From positions 124,001-188,000 of the forward strand of contig NZ_SJTF01000010.1 of NCBI RefSeq assembly GCF_004634245.1: a stretch of 64,000 nt of DNA, written 5' to 3'. Source of the DNA: Flavobacterium foetidum. Its GTDB lineage: Bacteria > Bacteroidota > Bacteroidia > Flavobacteriales > Flavobacteriaceae. The notes under the pieces are model-generated. The model made no database searches, was not told the origin of the DNA, and saw only the letters and a list, made by a program, of their open reading frames with translations. Position 1 is the first letter of the stretch; each line of letters starts with the position of its first letter. Made by a program: the position numbers and the translations under genes. This document shows, in pieces, positions 26,886 through 36,293 of the stretch.

Positions 26886-28715
26886 ATGCCTGTAAACAAA
26901 AAAATATTCGTTTTGCTATTGTTGAGCTTTTGCCTACAGGGAGTTTTTGCACAAGTTAAAGAGCCAAAAGAGCCAAAAACCAAAAAGGATAGTGCTGAAA
27001 TTTATAATAAGATTAAAGATTATTCTAAGAAAAATAAATTTACACAGACGCTTCATAAACTTTTTTTCAGATCTAAAAAGCCGAAGAAAAAAGAAGAGCC
27101 GTTAATCATAAAAGATTCTGCTCGTTATGACGGAAAAATAATTAGAAATATAAATGTAATTACCCTTGATCCTTTTGGCCATTCTCTATCAGACACCACG
27201 CAAAAACCCAAAAATTGGGGAGAAAGAATGGGAAACCGGCTGCATTTGAAAACAAAAAAGATTGCCATCTACAATTTATTGCTTTTTAAAAGAAACCAGC
27301 CTTTTGATAGCTATAAAGTACAAGAATCGGAGCGTTTGATTCGTTCGCAACGTTATGTTACCGCTGTACGAACTTCTTATAAACTTGCCAGTCCGGCTTC
27401 AGATTCTGTAGATGTGACGATTAGAGTTTTGGACTCATGGAGTACGATTCCGAGGTTTTCTATTTCCAGCAATCAGGTTATGCTCGGATTTAAGGAAAAA
27501 GATTTTTTTGGAAGCGGGCAACAGCTTGAATATCGATTTTCAAATCGATTCAGCGACGGAAGAAACGGCAACGATGTTACTTACACTGTACCCAATATCA
27601 AAAATACATATATAGGTGCCATATTGCATTATAGAATTGACCTTGATAACAATTACATAAAAAGCATAGACATTGAACGCGACTTTTACTCTCCTTTGAC
27701 CAAATGGGGAGGGGGTCTTTATTTGGATGAGAATTTTAGGAAAGATACGCTTCAGGCTCCCGATTCGACTTTTGCTTTTCAGCCATTCAAATACACTTCC
27801 CAAGATGTATGGGTTGGACGGGCGTTTAAAGTTTTTGAAGATTCGCATAAAGCTATAACCAATCTTATTGTAACAGGACGTTTCCTGAATCTAGATTATA
27901 GCGAATCTCCTTCAGACACTTACGACCCGACCGATTTCTATTCGGATGAAAAATTAATATTAAGCGGTATCGGACTAAATACACGTCGATTTATAAAGGA
28001 CCGCTATATTTTCAGAAATGGTCAGACAGAAGACGTTCCGATTGGCCGAATATATGGTATAACGCTGGGTTATCAATACAAAAATACTTTTTGGAGGCCT
28101 TATCTCGGCGCGCAATTTTCTTTTGGAAATTATTATAGGTTGGGCTTTTTGAGTATGAATTTTGAAGCTGGAACTTTCATTCACCAATCCAAAACTTATC
28201 AGACCGCTTTTCTATTAGAGGCTAATTATTTCACCAAGCTATTCAATATCGGAAATTGGAAAATCAGGCAATTCGTCAATCCTAAGTTTGTCTTGGGTGT
28301 TAATCGCCAAGAAATAATTGGTGATGAACTTAATATTAATGAACAAAACGGACTAGCCGGCTTCAACGCTGCATTATACGGAACGAGCAAAGTGCTTCTT
28401 TCGCTTCAAACACAAACGTATTCTCCGCATGCTTTATGGGGTTTTCGTTTAAATCCATTTTTTAATTACACCGCTGCAGTTATGGGAAGTCCGTCAAATG
28501 CAATGACTAATAGTAAATTGTATTCAAAAGTAACTTTGGGGTTAGTAGTTAATAATGACTATCTGGTATTCAGTTCCTTCCAGCTTTCACTCTCTTATTA
28601 TCCTAGCATTCCGTTACAGGGAGACAATGTATTTAAGACCAATACTTTTGAAACGACCGATTATAGACTTCAGAATTTTGAACTAAATAAGCCTAGAGTT
28701 GTAAATTACAGATAA
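26886..28715 (+). CDS. Predicted outer-membrane protein with POTRA-like N-terminus
   Basis: A 609-residue protein. Signal peptide, residues 1-21 (cleavage near VFA/QVK). A Lys/Pro-rich stretch follows, then a POTRA-like alpha/beta module (about 75-195) with KIIRNINVITLDPFG and ESERLIRSQRYVTAVR. The remainder alternates amphipathic strands and aromatic residues, like a beta-barrel (for example LEYRFSNRFSDGRNG, YGITLGYQYKNTFWRPY). It resembles Omp85/BamA-type architecture, but I cannot place it in a named subfamily. Role inferred: outer-membrane transport or assembly. Start chosen at ATG 26886 because the signal peptide follows directly. Confidence 0.7.
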   Translation: MPVNKKIFVLLLLSFCLQGVFAQVKEPKEPKTKKDSAEIYNKIKDYSKKNKFTQTLHKLFFRSKKPKKKEEPLIIKDSARYDGKIIRNINVITLDPFGHSLSDTTQKPKNWGERMGNRLHLKTKKIAIYNLLLFKRNQPFDSYKVQESERLIRSQRYVTAVRTSYKLASPASDSVDVTIRVLDSWSTIPRFSISSNQVMLGFKEKDFFGSGQQLEYRFSNRFSDGRNGNDVTYTVPNIKNTYIGAILHYRIDLDNNYIKSIDIERDFYSPLTKWGGGLYLDENFRKDTLQAPDSTFAFQPFKYTSQDVWVGRAFKVFEDSHKAITNLIVTGRFLNLDYSESPSDTYDPTDFYSDEKLILSGIGLNTRRFIKDRYIFRNGQTEDVPIGRIYGITLGYQYKNTFWRPYLGAQFSFGNYYRLGFLSMNFEAGTFIHQSKTYQTAFLLEANYFTKLFNIGNWKIRQFVNPKFVLGVNRQEIIGDELNINEQNGLAGFNAALYGTSKVLLSLQTQTYSPHALWGFRLNPFFNYTAAVMGSPSNAMTNSKLYSKVTLGLVVNNDYLVFSSFQLSLSYYPSIPLQGDNVFKTNTFETTDYRLQNFELNKPRVVNYR

Positions 28716-28832
28716 AAAAAAACAAAAATAAATAGTCTAAAAATCTACTTTAAATCAGCTACTTACCTTATTGTACGGCCCTTCTTTAAATCGGCACAAC
28801 GAGTTTTTAATCGACGAATTACATCTTTTTTA

Positions 28833-28840
28833 TATTTTTG
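28833..28840 (+). promoter_or_regulatory. Candidate -7 box
   Basis: TATTTTTG fits TAnnTTTG, 51 bases before the ATG of the His-rich secreted protein. No TTG at good spacing was found. Confidence 0.35.
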
Positions 28841-28891
28841 GCACAGTATATGAATATCCCTATACAAGAATAACATTAAAAAACAAAAAAG

Positions 28892-29404
28892 ATGAAAACG
28901 ATAAAATTAGCAATCGCCGGATTATTTCTAATGATTGCAAACGCCACGCAAGCTCAGGTATCAGTTAATGTTAATATCGGAACTCCTCCTGCATGGGGAC
29001 CAGCAGGATATACAGAAATGGAATACTACTACCTTCCGGATATAGAAGCCTATTATGATGTAAGGGCTGCTCAGTTTATCTACTTCGGAAGAGGAAAATG
29101 GGTTAGAACTACTTACTTGCCAAGACAATATAGAAATTATGATTTATACAGCGGTTATAAAGTGGTCTTGACAGATTATCACGGTAGAACTCCTTACACT
29201 TATTTTGACCGTCATAAAGTAAAATATTATAGAGGATATCATGGAGCACCTCAAAGACCATATAAAGCAAGACCTGTTTATGGATACAGCGAACGCCGTG
29301 ACAGAAGAGATTACAAGCATTATGATAAAAAACACCATCATAAACACGATAAGCATGATAGACACGACAGAGATGATCATCGTGGACCTGGAGGCAGAAG
29401 ATAG
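28892..29404 (+). CDS. Secreted protein with Tyr-rich body and His/Lys/Asp-rich tail
   Basis: A 170-residue protein of unknown function. Signal peptide, residues 1-21 (ends ATQAQ). The body (25-125) is rich in Tyr and Arg with an aromatic WGPAGYTEMEYYYLPDIEAYYD region. The last about 45 residues are strongly charged with a run of His, Lys and Asp (for example KKHHHKHDKHDRHDRDDH). Related Flavobacterium proteins are annotated only as hypothetical. The tail could bind metal ions or polyanions; that is inference. It is followed by a clear terminator and is probably monocistronic. Confidence 0.75.
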   Translation: MKTIKLAIAGLFLMIANATQAQVSVNVNIGTPPAWGPAGYTEMEYYYLPDIEAYYDVRAAQFIYFGRGKWVRTTYLPRQYRNYDLYSGYKVVLTDYHGRTPYTYFDRHKVKYYRGYHGAPQRPYKARPVYGYSERRDRRDYKHYDKKHHHKHDKHDRHDRDDHRGPGGRR

Positions 29405-29432
29405 CAATTACTAAATAGCTAATTTTCAACAC

Positions 29433-29465
29433 AAAAGAGCATCTTTATTAGGATGCTCTTTTTGT
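29433..29465 (+). terminator. Intrinsic terminator
   Basis: Perfect 11-bp arms AAAAGAGCATC (29433-29443) and complement (29452-29462), followed by T residues. Confidence 0.85.
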
Positions 29466-29577
29466 TTTTAACATTTTTTTCTGCGAACAATTGTTAAAAC
29501 AATGATTTTTTCAAATAAATCACTGTTAGGCAATAAGTTTCCTTGAAAAAATGTCTTATTTTAATATAAATATGACT

Positions 29578-29585
29578 TACATTTG
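29578..29585 (+). promoter_or_regulatory. Candidate -7 box for the beta-propeller lipoprotein
   Basis: TACATTTG fits TAnnTTTG, 31 bases before the ATG. The only nearby TTG is 32 bases upstream, too far for the usual spacing. Confidence 0.4.
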
Positions 29586-29616
29586 CAGCGAATTTTAAAA
29601 ATCTTATTACGCAAGT

Positions 29617-31239
29617 ATGAAAAAGTATGCTTATTTACTATCGTTTTTTACTGTCTCTCTTTTAATTAGCTGTGATGACAACAACGATTCCAATGACAAT
29701 CAGTCAATAAATAACATTACCATTACTTCGGATCAAAACACGTTAAATCAAAGACTTGATTTAACGAATGCTGGGGTAATTTCATTAGAAAACAATACTG
29801 CAACAGGAAAATTTGCAGCCGAAACGGTTTCGACATCTTTTCCGCTTGTACAGATTGCAGAAGTAAAACCGCCAGTTGACGGTAACGGAAAAACATTACA
29901 AGCCAGTCATGTTGCAGTAAACGGAAACTATGCGTATGTTTCTTATATTATGAGAGGCGATGTATATTCTGGAGCAATCGACGTAATCGATGTCTTTGAT
30001 CCGTACAAACCGAAATTGGTTACCTCTGCGTTAATTGCCAATACAGACATTACATCTCTTACCTACTCTAACGGAAACTTGATTATTGGAGCTGCAAAAG
30101 ATATCGATAAAGATGCCTCTATAAAAAATCCTGCCATTGTAATTAATATGCAATTGAGTTCTGGTTTGCTTACTGATAAATATACTGTTAATGCTTTAGA
30201 AAGCAGGGTTACGACAGATGTTGCCGCTAATTCTTCTTCCTATTTTGCAGTAACTGGAGACCAAGGAAGTCTTTTTAAGATAAACAGCTCGTCTAAAGCA
30301 ATCGAATCAAAAGCTACTGTAGCCGATTTGCGTTCTATTGCCTTAAGCAGCGATAAAGTTGTGACGTTGAGCGGTACAAAAGGCGTAAATATTTACAATC
30401 CGTCTACGCTTGCTTTGCAAAAAAGTTTTACAACCTCTACAGACGTGAGCGGTGCCAAAAGAACGATGGATTTTGATGGAAGCAAAATTTTAATTTCTGA
30501 AGGCGCTAAAGGTCTAGGAGTTTATGACGTAAATAGCGGTTCAAAACTACAAACTATTGGTATTGCAACAGCAGGAGAAGATAATGTTACCAATGCAGTT
30601 TCTGTAAACGATGGTTATGCATTCGTAGCAAACGGCGCTTTGGGGCTAAATGTTTACCAATCTGGTTCACAATACAGCTTATTAGGAGCATTAGGAATTG
30701 CTGGTTCTACAAATTACGTAAAATCTAGCGGTAACTACATTTATGTTGCAAGCGGAACGGGTGGTTTGAAAATCATTAAAATGGAAAAACCAAACGCTAC
30801 TTTTGCCAATTGCACCTCTTACGCATTATACAATCAGGGAGCTAATCTGATCTTAAATTCAAACGAAGTAAAATCATACCAAGGAGCAACAGCTATCAAC
30901 TCAGCAATAATAAATTCTGGCGCTGTTTTAACTCACTGCGGTTCTATAGCTGTTCTTAGCAATTTAACCTTGAACAGTGGCGGTACCTTTAATATGACGG
31001 GAAGTTTGTCTCAAGGTAAATACATGCAATCAAATGCTACGGTACTTACTATCAACAGTAATGCAACTTTACAAATTGAAGGTTCTGTTGTAATCTGGGG
31101 CGATTTACTACTAAACAGCGGTGCAAAAATCAATTTCATCGGAAATAATTCGTCTATTACCATTTACGGAAAAGTAACAAAAGGAAGTAATGTTGCCATT
31201 ACTGGAACCTATAAAGACACAGAAAACAAATTGAAATAA
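29617..31239 (+). CDS. LVIVD-repeat-like beta-propeller lipoprotein
   Basis: A 540-residue lipoprotein. Signal peptide with lipobox LLISC (lipidated Cys about residue 19) followed by an Asp/Asn linker. Residues about 85-385 carry repeated blades of the LVIVD/WD-like type (YAYVSYIMRGDVYSGAIDVIDVF, LIIGAAKD, YAFVANGALGLNVY, YIYVASGTGGLKIIK). The last 150 residues look like a right-handed beta-helix (repeated NSGA / LNSG / INSNATL). It is probably on the cell surface or facing the periplasm. Similar proteins are hypothetical. It is monocistronic, with its own terminator. Confidence 0.75.
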   Translation: MKKYAYLLSFFTVSLLISCDDNNDSNDNQSINNITITSDQNTLNQRLDLTNAGVISLENNTATGKFAAETVSTSFPLVQIAEVKPPVDGNGKTLQASHVAVNGNYAYVSYIMRGDVYSGAIDVIDVFDPYKPKLVTSALIANTDITSLTYSNGNLIIGAAKDIDKDASIKNPAIVINMQLSSGLLTDKYTVNALESRVTTDVAANSSSYFAVTGDQGSLFKINSSSKAIESKATVADLRSIALSSDKVVTLSGTKGVNIYNPSTLALQKSFTTSTDVSGAKRTMDFDGSKILISEGAKGLGVYDVNSGSKLQTIGIATAGEDNVTNAVSVNDGYAFVANGALGLNVYQSGSQYSLLGALGIAGSTNYVKSSGNYIYVASGTGGLKIIKMEKPNATFANCTSYALYNQGANLILNSNEVKSYQGATAINSAIINSGAVLTHCGSIAVLSNLTLNSGGTFNMTGSLSQGKYMQSNATVLTINSNATLQIEGSVVIWGDLLLNSGAKINFIGNNSSITIYGKVTKGSNVAITGTYKDTENKLK

Positions 31240-31293
31240 TTTCTGTCATCCTAAGAATACCACAAAATACCACAGATCTTTTGTTGATCTAAG

Positions 31294-31325
31294 AAACTGT
31301 CCGCCTAAAGCGGGCAGTTTTTTTA
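31294..31325 (+). terminator. Intrinsic terminator
   Basis: Arms AAACTGTCCGC (31294-31304) and GCGGGCAGTTT (31310-31320) followed by a T-run. Confidence 0.85.
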
Positions 31326-31388
31326 TTATTACTACCCATTAAACAAACATTAACATTTCATTTAAATACTGTTCAAAGATATAATTAC

Positions 31389-31396
31389 TATTTTTG
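31389..31396 (+). promoter_or_regulatory. Candidate -7 box for the PIG-L operon
   Basis: TATTTTTG fits TAnnTTTG, 29 bases before the ATG; no TTG at 17-23 bases. Confidence 0.4.
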
Positions 31397-31425
31397 AAGC
31401 TCTTTCAAAAATACTACTTAACCCT

Positions 31426-33957
31426 ATGAGAAAAATTCAGGTCAAAATTCTTCTTTTATTCTTCGCGACTATTTCAGCCTTATTTGCACAGCAGCCACAA
31501 AAACCAAATTCTGTAGAAATTTACAATCAAATTAAAAAGCTTAATTTCTTAGGTTCGGTGTTGTATGTTGCGGCTCACCCTGATGATGAAAATACACGTC
31601 TTATTTCTTATTTTGCTAACGAAATGAATGCAAGAACGGGATATTTATCGTTGACCCGAGGCGATGGAGGGCAAAATTTAATCGGACCTCAATTGCGTGA
31701 ATTATTAGGCGTTATAAGAACCCAAGAATTGATTGAAGCGAGAAAAATAGACGGAGGTGAACAGTTTTTTTCTCGTGCAAATGATTTTGGTTTTTCTAAG
31801 AATCCAGATGAGACTTTGGAAATATGGGACAAAGATAAAGTTTTGGCAGATGTAGTTTGGACAATTAGAAAATTTCAACCTGATGTAATTATAAATCGTT
31901 TTGACCACCGTTCGCCAGGCACCACGCATGGACATCATACTTCCTCGGCTATGTTGAGTGTTGAAAGTTTTACGCTTACCAACGATTCAAAAATATATCC
32001 TGAACAATTAAAATTTGTAGCGCCATGGCAAGTAAAACGTCAGTTTTTTAATCCTTCATGGTGGTTTTACGGCAGTCAAGAAAAATTTGATGCCGCAAAC
32101 AAATCAAAATTTACAAAACTAGAAACAGGGGTTTATTATACCGGTATCGGAAAATCAAATCAGGAAATTGCGGCCTTAAGCCGAAGCCGTCATCAGTCTC
32201 AAGGCTTTGGCAGCACTGGGGTTCGTGGTTTAGAAAGTGAATATCTTGAACTGATAAATGGAGATACCCCAAAAGATCGCGACAATTTATTTGACGGAAT
32301 CGATACTTCGTGGAATCGTGTAAAAAACGGGAAGCCAATCGGAGATCTTATTTCTAAAGTTATAGAAAAATACGATTTCAGCAAACCCTCTGCCAGCATT
32401 CCAGATTTAATAAAAGTTTATGCAATGATTGAATCTTTGGATGACGATCATTGGAAAAAAATCAAATCTGAAGCTGTAAAAAATATTATCGCATCTTGCT
32501 CGGGTCTTTATTTAGAAGCTGTTAGCAATGAGCAGGAAGCAACACCAGGAAGTGCTTTAAAATTAAGCTTGGAAGCTATTAACAGATGTAACCTTGACAT
32601 GCAGCTTGTAAGCGTTACTACACTTCCTGATCAAAAAACTTTTCCGCAAAATGCGGTTTTAAAAAACAACAACGATCAGAAAATCAGTATTGAAGTAAAA
32701 CTTCCTGAAAATTTACAATATACACAACCTTATTGGCTAAAAGAAAAAGCGACTGTCGGAATGTACACCGTCTCCAATCAAGAAATTATTGGTATTCCAG
32801 ACATTATCCGTCAGGTGAAAGTCGTTTTTACTATTAAAATTAATGATATTGAATTTCCTTTTGAACGTACAGTCGTTTACAAATATAATGACGGTGTAAA
32901 AGGCGAAATGTATAATTTTCTGGATATTGTTCCCGATGTTACTACTTCTATCGTAGAAAAAGTACTGATTTTTAGAGATACGAAAAGCAAAATGGTTCCG
33001 GTCAAAGTTCGAGCTGGAAAAGATAACGTAAATGGCAATTTAAAGCTTGAACTGCCGAAAAACTGGATGGTTTCTCCAAAAGAAATTCCGTTTGCGTTAG
33101 ACAAAAAAGGAAGCGAACAGACTTTTTATTTTGAAGTTACGCCACCTGTAAATCCAGAAGAAAGCATTCTAAGAAGTATTGTCACCGTTAACAACAAACG
33201 TTTTGACAAGGAAGTGACTTTTATTGATTTTGACCACATAACCAAGCAGATGGTTTTGAAGCCGGCAGAATCGAAAGCCATTCGAATTGATCTAAAAACC
33301 AGTGGGGACGCTATCGCTTATATTATGGGCGCTGGCGATGAAGTTCCTGAAAGCCTTGCGCAAATGGGGTATAAAGTTACCATCCTAAAACCAGAAGAAA
33401 TTACTCCTGAAAGATTGGAATCTTTTAATGTTGTAATGACGGGAGTTCGAGCTTACAATACCGTAAATGCTTTGGCAAACAAACAGAACATTCTTTTTAA
33501 TTTTGTCAAAAGCGGCAAAAATATGATTGTGCAGTACAATACGTTTGGCAGAACAGTTACCAACCAGATTGCGCCATATCCGCTCAAGATTTCAAACGAC
33601 CGTGTGACAGAAGAGAATGCAAAAGTTACCTTCTTAGCACCCAATCATCCTGTTTTAAATACACCGAACAAAATTTCGTCTAAAGATTTTGAAGGCTGGA
33701 AGCAAGAACAAGGATTATATTATCCAAATGAATATGATGATGCCTTTACTCCTATTATTTCATCTCATGATAAAGGAGAATCTGCTAAGAAAGGCGCACT
33801 ACTTGTGGCTCCATACGGAAAAGGATATTATATTTACACTGGTTTGAGCTTTTTCAGAGAATTGCCAGAAGGTGTCGCAGGAGCTTACCGATTGCTGTCT
33901 AATATAATTTCGCTAAAGCAGCCTGTAGAAGCGCCGAAACAAGATATAAAACAATAA
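31426..33957 (+). CDS. Secreted PIG-L family deacetylase
   Basis: An 843-residue protein. Signal peptide, residues 1-21 (ends ALFAQ). The PIG-L (LmbE-like) zinc deacetylase domain is at about 40-300: the AHPDDENTRL motif has the His, Asp and Asp ligands, followed by LTRGDGGQNLIG and the HGHHTSSAM motif. Residues about 350-630 contain beta-sandwich segments. The end (about 640-830) resembles a ThuA/glutamine-amidotransferase-like fold (NVVMTGVRAYNTV, NMIVQYNTFGR). The domain deacetylates N-acetylglucosamine-type groups; the real substrate is not known. It precedes a 35-residue membrane peptide and a sodium:solute symporter, which suggests import or handling of a sugar derivative. Confidence 0.88.
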   Translation: MRKIQVKILLLFFATISALFAQQPQKPNSVEIYNQIKKLNFLGSVLYVAAHPDDENTRLISYFANEMNARTGYLSLTRGDGGQNLIGPQLRELLGVIRTQELIEARKIDGGEQFFSRANDFGFSKNPDETLEIWDKDKVLADVVWTIRKFQPDVIINRFDHRSPGTTHGHHTSSAMLSVESFTLTNDSKIYPEQLKFVAPWQVKRQFFNPSWWFYGSQEKFDAANKSKFTKLETGVYYTGIGKSNQEIAALSRSRHQSQGFGSTGVRGLESEYLELINGDTPKDRDNLFDGIDTSWNRVKNGKPIGDLISKVIEKYDFSKPSASIPDLIKVYAMIESLDDDHWKKIKSEAVKNIIASCSGLYLEAVSNEQEATPGSALKLSLEAINRCNLDMQLVSVTTLPDQKTFPQNAVLKNNNDQKISIEVKLPENLQYTQPYWLKEKATVGMYTVSNQEIIGIPDIIRQVKVVFTIKINDIEFPFERTVVYKYNDGVKGEMYNFLDIVPDVTTSIVEKVLIFRDTKSKMVPVKVRAGKDNVNGNLKLELPKNWMVSPKEIPFALDKKGSEQTFYFEVTPPVNPEESILRSIVTVNNKRFDKEVTFIDFDHITKQMVLKPAESKAIRIDLKTSGDAIAYIMGAGDEVPESLAQMGYKVTILKPEEITPERLESFNVVMTGVRAYNTVNALANKQNILFNFVKSGKNMIVQYNTFGRTVTNQIAPYPLKISNDRVTEENAKVTFLAPNHPVLNTPNKISSKDFEGWKQEQGLYYPNEYDDAFTPIISSHDKGESAKKGALLVAPYGKGYYIYTGLSFFRELPEGVAGAYRLLSNIISLKQPVEAPKQDIKQ

Positions 33958-33959
33958 CA

Positions 33960-34067
33960 ATGGAAACAAAAAAACAAAAAAAATGGAAAAAGAGCTACAC
34001 GTATGTGCTGGTTGCCAATGCCATCTATATTGTGATTTTTTTCTTAATCATGCAATTATACTCATAA
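33960..34067 (+). CDS. 35-residue single-helix membrane peptide in PIG-L/symporter operon
   Basis: Complete short frame from ATG 33960 to TAA 34065-34067. A very basic N-terminus (METKKQKKWKKS) is followed by one membrane helix (about residues 14-34, YVLVANAIYIVIFFLIMQLY). It starts 3 bases after the PIG-L stop and ends 3 bases before the symporter ATG, so it is tightly packed inside the operon. By the positive-inside rule the basic end is cytoplasmic. Sodium:solute symporters in several bacteria are accompanied by small membrane partners; a similar role is inferred here. I do not recognise a named family. Confidence 0.7.
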   Translation: METKKQKKWKKSYTYVLVANAIYIVIFFLIMQLYS

Positions 34068-34070
34068 GTT

Positions 34071-35795
34071 ATGCAGCTATTTGACTGGATCGTACTCATT
34101 GTTACGCTTTTATTTATTGTTGGATACGGTTCATGGAAAACCAAGGGCAGCAAAAATGTCGAAGATTTTATTCTAGGAAACAACGAAACTCCTTGGTACA
34201 CCGTAGGCCTTTCTGTTATGGCTACTCAAGCCAGTGCCATAACATTCTTGTCGACACCAGGACAAGCATATCATGACGGAATGGGTTTTGTGCAGTTTTA
34301 CTTTGGTCTGCCAATCGCCATGATTGTTATCTGCCTTACTTTTATTCCGCTATATCATAAGAGCAAAGTTTTTACGGCGTACGAGTTTTTAGAAAAACGT
34401 TTTGATATCAAAACACGATCACTCGCAGCTATTTTATTCTTGGTGCAGAGAGGATTAGGTACTGGACTAACCATTTATGCTCCTGCCATTATTCTGTCTG
34501 CGCTTTTAGGATGGAATCTAACGATAATGAATATCATCATCGGACTTTTAGTAATCATTTATACTTTTTCTGGCGGAACAAAAGCTGTTAACGTAACACA
34601 GAAACAACAGATGTTCGTAATCATGTCTGGAATGTTTATTACGTTTTTCTTGATTCTGCATTATCTTCCAAACGATATGACATTTACAAGCGCACTGCAT
34701 ATTGCAGGAGCAAACGACAAAATGAATATCGTAGATTTCTCTTTTGATCCTGAAGAAAAATATACTTTTTGGAGCGGAATTACGGGAGGATTCTTTTTGG
34801 CCCTCGCCTATTTTGGTACCGATCAGTCTCAAGTTGGTCGTTACTTATCTGGAAAATCTGTCAAGGAAAGTCAGATGGGATTAATTATGAACGGTCTTTT
34901 AAAAGTTCCGATGCAATTTTTTATACTGCTTACCGGAGTTATGGTTTTTGTCTTTTTTCAGTTTAATCCCGTACCGCTGAATTTTAATCCGAACAACAAG
35001 ATAGTGATTGAGAAATCGGCTTACAAAGAAGAATATGCTGTTTTAGAAAAAAAACTCGTTAAACTTTCTGAAGATAAAAAAGTCATCAATTTATTGTACA
35101 TCGACCAGTTGAATCAAGATTACGATAATCCGATTCTAAGAAAAGAACTGGTTGCGCTTTCAAACAAAGAAAAAGACCTACGCGACAAAGCCAAAGACAT
35201 TATTTCTAAAGCCGACAGCAACAGCGAAACCAATGACAAAGATTATGTGTTTTTTCATTTTATCTTGCACTATCTCCCAAAAGGGCTAATTGGATTGCTC
35301 TTGGCCGTTATTCTTTCGGCAGCAATGTCCTCGACAGCGTCTGGTCTAAATGCTTTGGCTTCTACAACAGCTATCGATATCTACAAACGAAACCTGAAAA
35401 CCGAAAAATCAGAAAAACATTATTTGAATGCTACTAAATTCTTTACGCTTTTCTGGGGAATTGTTGCCATACTTTTTGCTTGTGTTGGAACATTGTTTGA
35501 AAATTTGATTCAGCTAGTAAATATTATCGGTTCCATATTTTACGGAACGGTTCTGGGGATATTCCTAGTCGGATTCTATTTAAAGAAAGTTCAGGCAAAA
35601 CCAATGTTTTACAGTGCTATAATCAGCCAGCTGACGATTTTTGTAATTTATTATTTTATGATCTACAGTCAAGAAAAACTGGGTTATTTATGGCTTAACT
35701 TTATTGGAGCTATTTTGACCATTGTTCTGGCTCTGTTGATGCAGATTTTATTCTTTAGAGGAAGATCGGATGACAATGAAATAATTTTGGAATAA
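34071..35795 (+). CDS. Sodium:solute symporter family transporter
   Basis: A 574-residue SSS-family membrane transporter, about 13 helices. Family segments: GSKNVEDFILGNNETPWYTVGLS at the N-terminus, ATQASAITFLSTPGQAY (Na+ site region), GGTKAVNVTQKQQ, and DQSQVGRYLSGKS. A hydrophilic, Lys/Glu-rich loop of about 85 residues (about 305-390) interrupts the helices before the conserved AVILSAAMSSTASGLNALAS block. It couples sodium entry to uptake of a solute, possibly the product handled by the PIG-L enzyme upstream. Its stop overlaps the next ATG (TAATG). Confidence 0.9.
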   Translation: MQLFDWIVLIVTLLFIVGYGSWKTKGSKNVEDFILGNNETPWYTVGLSVMATQASAITFLSTPGQAYHDGMGFVQFYFGLPIAMIVICLTFIPLYHKSKVFTAYEFLEKRFDIKTRSLAAILFLVQRGLGTGLTIYAPAIILSALLGWNLTIMNIIIGLLVIIYTFSGGTKAVNVTQKQQMFVIMSGMFITFFLILHYLPNDMTFTSALHIAGANDKMNIVDFSFDPEEKYTFWSGITGGFFLALAYFGTDQSQVGRYLSGKSVKESQMGLIMNGLLKVPMQFFILLTGVMVFVFFQFNPVPLNFNPNNKIVIEKSAYKEEYAVLEKKLVKLSEDKKVINLLYIDQLNQDYDNPILRKELVALSNKEKDLRDKAKDIISKADSNSETNDKDYVFFHFILHYLPKGLIGLLLAVILSAAMSSTASGLNALASTTAIDIYKRNLKTEKSEKHYLNATKFFTLFWGIVAILFACVGTLFENLIQLVNIIGSIFYGTVLGIFLVGFYLKKVQAKPMFYSAIISQLTIFVIYYFMIYSQEKLGYLWLNFIGAILTIVLALLMQILFFRGRSDDNEIILE

Positions 35796-36283
35796 TGATT
35801 CTGAAATTAGTAGGTCTTCTCTTTTTATTCAACTGTTTTTGCATCAATAGCCAAAACACAGATCACAATCAAACTGTTGAAGGCATGCCACTTTCGGACC
35901 AACTTTACACAAAATGCTTTGAAAACCTGAATCAAGGTTCTGAGATATTCGAGAAATATGCTTCTCTTAAAAATATGAAGTTTTGCTCTTTGCTAGAGTG
36001 CATGTTTTTATTTTCCTGTAAAGAAGAAGACATAAAACGTATTGCAGAACAAAGATTAATAGGTATTGCTACACAACTCTATAACGCTGGAACTCCTGTA
36101 TATTTAATTATGGGACTAGACAGTTATTTGAACGCGAAAAAAAAGAATGAGAACTTAGAAGATGACAACCATATTGTTTACATAGATTATGGAGAATGCA
36201 CAAATCCTCCTTTTCTGATTGAAGCTGCTGCCATAGTAAATAAACAGACAAATCTGTTAGTAAATCAACCTGTTGGCCAATAA
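35795..36283 (+). CDS. Secreted Cys-containing protein of unknown function
   Basis: A 162-residue protein. Signal peptide, residues 1-20 (LVGLLFLFNCFCINSQ). The mature part is mostly helical and has five cysteines (TKCFENL, KFCSLLECMFLFSCKEED, YGECTN), enough for two disulfides. I do not recognise a family. It overlaps the symporter stop by one base, so it belongs to the PIG-L/symporter operon, and is followed within about 10 bp by a dispersed hairpin repeat. Confidence 0.7.
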   Translation: MILKLVGLLFLFNCFCINSQNTDHNQTVEGMPLSDQLYTKCFENLNQGSEIFEKYASLKNMKFCSLLECMFLFSCKEEDIKRIAEQRLIGIATQLYNAGTPVYLIMGLDSYLNAKKKNENLEDDNHIVYIDYGECTNPPFLIEAAAIVNKQTNLLVNQPVGQ

Positions 36284-36293
36284 TCCTACTGCC

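Noticed and set aside
28771..28968. 65-codon frame overlapping the start of the His-rich secreted protein
   Set aside because: It spans the probable promoter and is out of frame with a gene that has a clean signal peptide.
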